A stretch of DNA of 64,000 nt from Leucobacter weissii. GTDB lineage: Bacteria > Actinomycetota > Actinomycetes > Actinomycetales > Microbacteriaceae. The notes under the pieces were generated by a model. It was not told where the DNA came from, searched no databases, and saw only the letters and a list, made by a program, of their open reading frames with translations. Every line of letters starts with the position of its first letter. The stretch's first letter is position 1. The stretch lies in assembly GCF_017565745.1 (NCBI RefSeq), contig NZ_JAGDYM010000002.1:1-64000 (forward strand), written 5' to 3'. This document shows, in pieces, positions 61,975-64,000 of this stretch. A program made the translations under genes and the position numbers.

Positions 61975-64000
61975 TGGTGTGTCCCCGCGGGTGCGGGGCG
62001 GACTGCTCCAGGCAGAGGCAGACGAGAACGCGGAGCGGCTCATCCCCGCGGGTGCGGGGCGGACTGGGCCGCGAACAACGCCGGCGTGGAACTGCCGGGC
62101 TCATCCCCCCGGGTGCGGGGCGGACCCGGCGCGAGTGCTCGCTCTGCGACCGGTGACGGGCTCATCCCCGCGGGTGCGGGGCGGACGGATGCGGAACCTC
62201 AGCGCCGCACAACCTCGGGGGCTCATCCCCGCGGGTGCGGGGCGGACAGCGTACAGCGACTGATCCGCCTTCCGCCGACGGGCTCATCCCCGCGGGTGCG
62301 GGGCGGACTCAGCCCAGGAGCCCGGTCGCCAGAGCCACGCGGGCTCATCCCCGCGGGTGCGGGGCGGACCGGGTCTCTCGGCCGATCACGGCCCCTGAGT
62401 CGGGCTCATCCCCGCGGGTGCGGGGCGGACGCACCCTCCCCGAAACCCTGCGCGTGCATCGAGGGCTCATCCCCGCGGGTGCGGGGCGGACGCTGCCGCC
62501 TTCGCGCTGATCGGCACGACCCGGGGCTCATCCCCGCGGGTGCGGGGCGGACGCCGTCCGCGAGGTCTTTGAAGCTGCGTTCGAGGGCTCATCCCCGCGG
62601 GTGCGGGGCGGACCACTGCGCGCCCGGATTCAGCAGATCGGCGGGGGGCTCATCCCCGCGGGTGCGGGGCGGACCTGGTGCAGTGACCGTGAGCGTGGCC
62701 CGGACGGGGCTCATCCCCGCGGGTGCGGGGCGGACGGTTACTCGCTTTCGGTGGTGGGTTTGCTGGTGGGCTCATCCCCGCGGGTGCGGGGCGGACATAG
62801 TCGAGGGGTTCCGTGCGGGAGGCTTGGAGGGCTCATCCCCGCGGGTGCGGGGCGGACCATTCAGAGTCTCCACCCGACGCCCGGAGACGGGGCTCATCCC
62901 CGCGGGTGCGGGGCGGACTTTATGAACTTGAAGGAATCGACTTGCTCATCGGGCTCATCCCCGCGGGTGCGGGGCGGACAGCTTCCCGAACGGGGCTACT
63001 GCAAGCTGGACGGGCTCATCCCCGCGGGTGCGGGGCGGACAGGCTCTTACCCACGGGTTTCCTCCTCGATCAGGGCTCATCCCCGCGGGTGCGGGGCGGA
63101 CCCGGCGGCGATCTGCGAGGTCATCTCCTCCGCGGGCTCATCTCCGCGGGTGCGGGGCGGACATCCAGGTGATCGGGGACGACAGCCACGCGGCGGGCTC
63201 ATCCCCGCGGGTGCGGGGCGGACTGCTCGATGACGGCCGCAGGGTGAGTGGTCGAGGGCTCATCCCCGCGGGTGCGGGGCGGACTTGCTTGTCAAAACAA
63301 GCATTGCAATTGCTTATGGCTCATCCCCGCGGGTGCGGGGCGGACGGCAGGTTCTTTCGTGAGAACCCTACAAAGACGGGCTCATCCCCGCGGGTGCGGG
63401 GCGGACTTCTCGATCGTGTTCCGGGCGTCATCGATGCCGGGCTCATCCCCGCGGGTGCGGGGCGGACCTTGTAGAACGAAACTACTACCTTCAAGCCCTG
63501 GGCTCATCCCCGCGGGTGCGGGGCGGACAGATCGTCAATGGTGGGATCGTCGTCCGACTTGGGCTCATCCCCGCGGGTGCGGGGCGGACAGATCGTCAAT
63601 GGTGGGATCGTCGTCCGACTTGGGCTCATCCCCGCGGGTGCGGGGCGGACAGCATCAGGCGCTTCATGGCTCGCAACAGCACGGGCTCATCCCCGCGGGT
63701 GCGGGGCGGACAACTCATCGCGGAGCCGATTCATCCGCCTCGTGGGCTCATCCCCGCGGGTGCGGGGCGGACCACGCCTCCGTCCACGAATCGGGCTGGC
63801 CCGTGGGCTCATCCCCGCGGGTGCTGGGCGGACATGCCCGTGATCTCATCGAGCAGCACGTCGCCGGGCTCATCCCCGCGGGTGCGGGGCGGACTGTTTC
63901 GACCTCCAGGCGGGATGCCCGGACTGGGGCTCATCCCCGCGGGTGCGGGGCGGACCGCTCGCAGCAAGCGCACATTTTATTCGCGGCGGGCTCATCCCCG
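61975..64000 (-). CRISPR. Type I-E-like CRISPR array, incomplete at right edge
   Basis: 33 full 29-nt repeats and a 13-nt partial one at 63988, with exact 61-bp period and 33 spacers of 32 nt. On the minus strand the repeat begins GTCCGCCCCGCACCCGCGGG and ends GATGAGCCC. This is a 5-nt start, a CCCCGC/GCGGGG hairpin and an 8-nt 3' part ATGAGCCC that would be the crRNA 5' handle, as in type I-E arrays. The array is therefore transcribed leftward and its leader lies beyond 64000. The repeat at 61975-62003 is degenerate in the handle part, as expected of a terminal repeat. Variants occur at 62036, 62097, 63134, 63317 and 63805. No cas gene is in the window. Confidence 0.97.

Noticed and set aside
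61757-62104. 115-codon minus-strand frame at the array trailer end
   Set aside because: Half of it reads CRISPR repeats and the rest shows no recognisable domain or start signal.
61951-63843. Repetitive frames encoding GLIPAGAGRT-like units
   Set aside because: They are translations of the CRISPR repeats, with the 61-bp period shifting frame; not proteins.

Overview
This window looks like the chromosome of a high-GC actinobacterium, most likely a member of the Microbacteriaceae close to Leucobacter (inference). The reasons are G+C-rich codon use throughout, an archaeal-type aspartyl-tRNA synthetase without the bacterial insertion domain, a eukaryote-like dimeric NADP isocitrate dehydrogenase, a 32-residue bS22/AURKAIP1-like ribosomal protein, a Thr-GGT/Met-CAT tRNA pair, and many genes that appear to be transcribed without a leader.

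Layout. 0-2 kb: rplJ-rplL on the minus strand behind an L10-type leader, then an OmpR-family response regulator. 2-6 kb: a YqaJ-type nuclease, a bacterial PH-domain protein, a flotillin/NfeD-like pair and small membrane proteins. 6-14.7 kb: a flavin monooxygenase facing a five-gene oligopeptide-type ABC transporter operon that ends in a C45-family hydrolase, with a divergent LacI regulator. 14.7-22 kb: icd, two acetyl/drug-type genes, a CsoR-like copper sensor, an EEP-family hydrolase, two tRNAs and an aminotransferase. 22-32 kb: a winged-helix regulator without receiver, a large secreted FG-GAP protein, upp, tadA, proC, a Trk/Ktr potassium uptake pair and two small regulators. 32.6-39.2 kb: a second peptide-type ABC operon, translationally coupled to a C39-like cysteine peptidase. 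39.4-45.2 kb: bS22, a NarL-type two-component system and a MacB-like ABC exporter. 45.2-49.5 kb: a strongly strand-asymmetric low-complexity tract, a glutaredoxin-like protein, a Dabb protein, an M20 hydrolase and aspS. 49.6-57.6 kb: a third peptide-type ABC operon bracketed by two flavin monooxygenases, with a nearby acetyltransferase. 57.6-61.4 kb: phosphatase, TlpA-like lipoprotein, CcdA and ResB (System II cytochrome c maturation), interrupted before the expected ccsB/ccsA. 62-64 kb: a type I-E-like CRISPR array that runs off the right edge.

How the genes fit together. Three separate oligopeptide/dipeptide-type ABC importers each sit beside enzymes that could process what they import: a C45 hydrolase plus a luciferase-like monooxygenase (LLM), a C39 peptidase, or two LLM enzymes plus a GNAT. 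This suggests scavenging of modified peptides, amides or organosulfur compounds, but no substrate can be read from the sequence. Regulation visible in the sequence includes a CsoR-type operator over its own promoter, a TGCAA-N6-TTGCA palindrome between the LacI gene and its ABC operon, and a TATCT-centred palindrome between icd and a GNAT gene. At least fifteen genes have a TAnnnT -10 hexamer exactly 6-7 nt before the start codon.

The most unusual non-coding items are a multi-hairpin element at 56.93-57.05 kb, 60-bp and 72-bp tandem repeats that run into the 3' ends of genes, a 29-bp inverted repeat pair at 41.6 kb, a pyrimidine-to-purine switch at 45.2-45.9 kb, and the CRISPR array. The array orientation places its leader, and probably its cas genes, beyond the right edge. 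The first 72 bases are G/C homopolymer runs that look like an assembly artefact.
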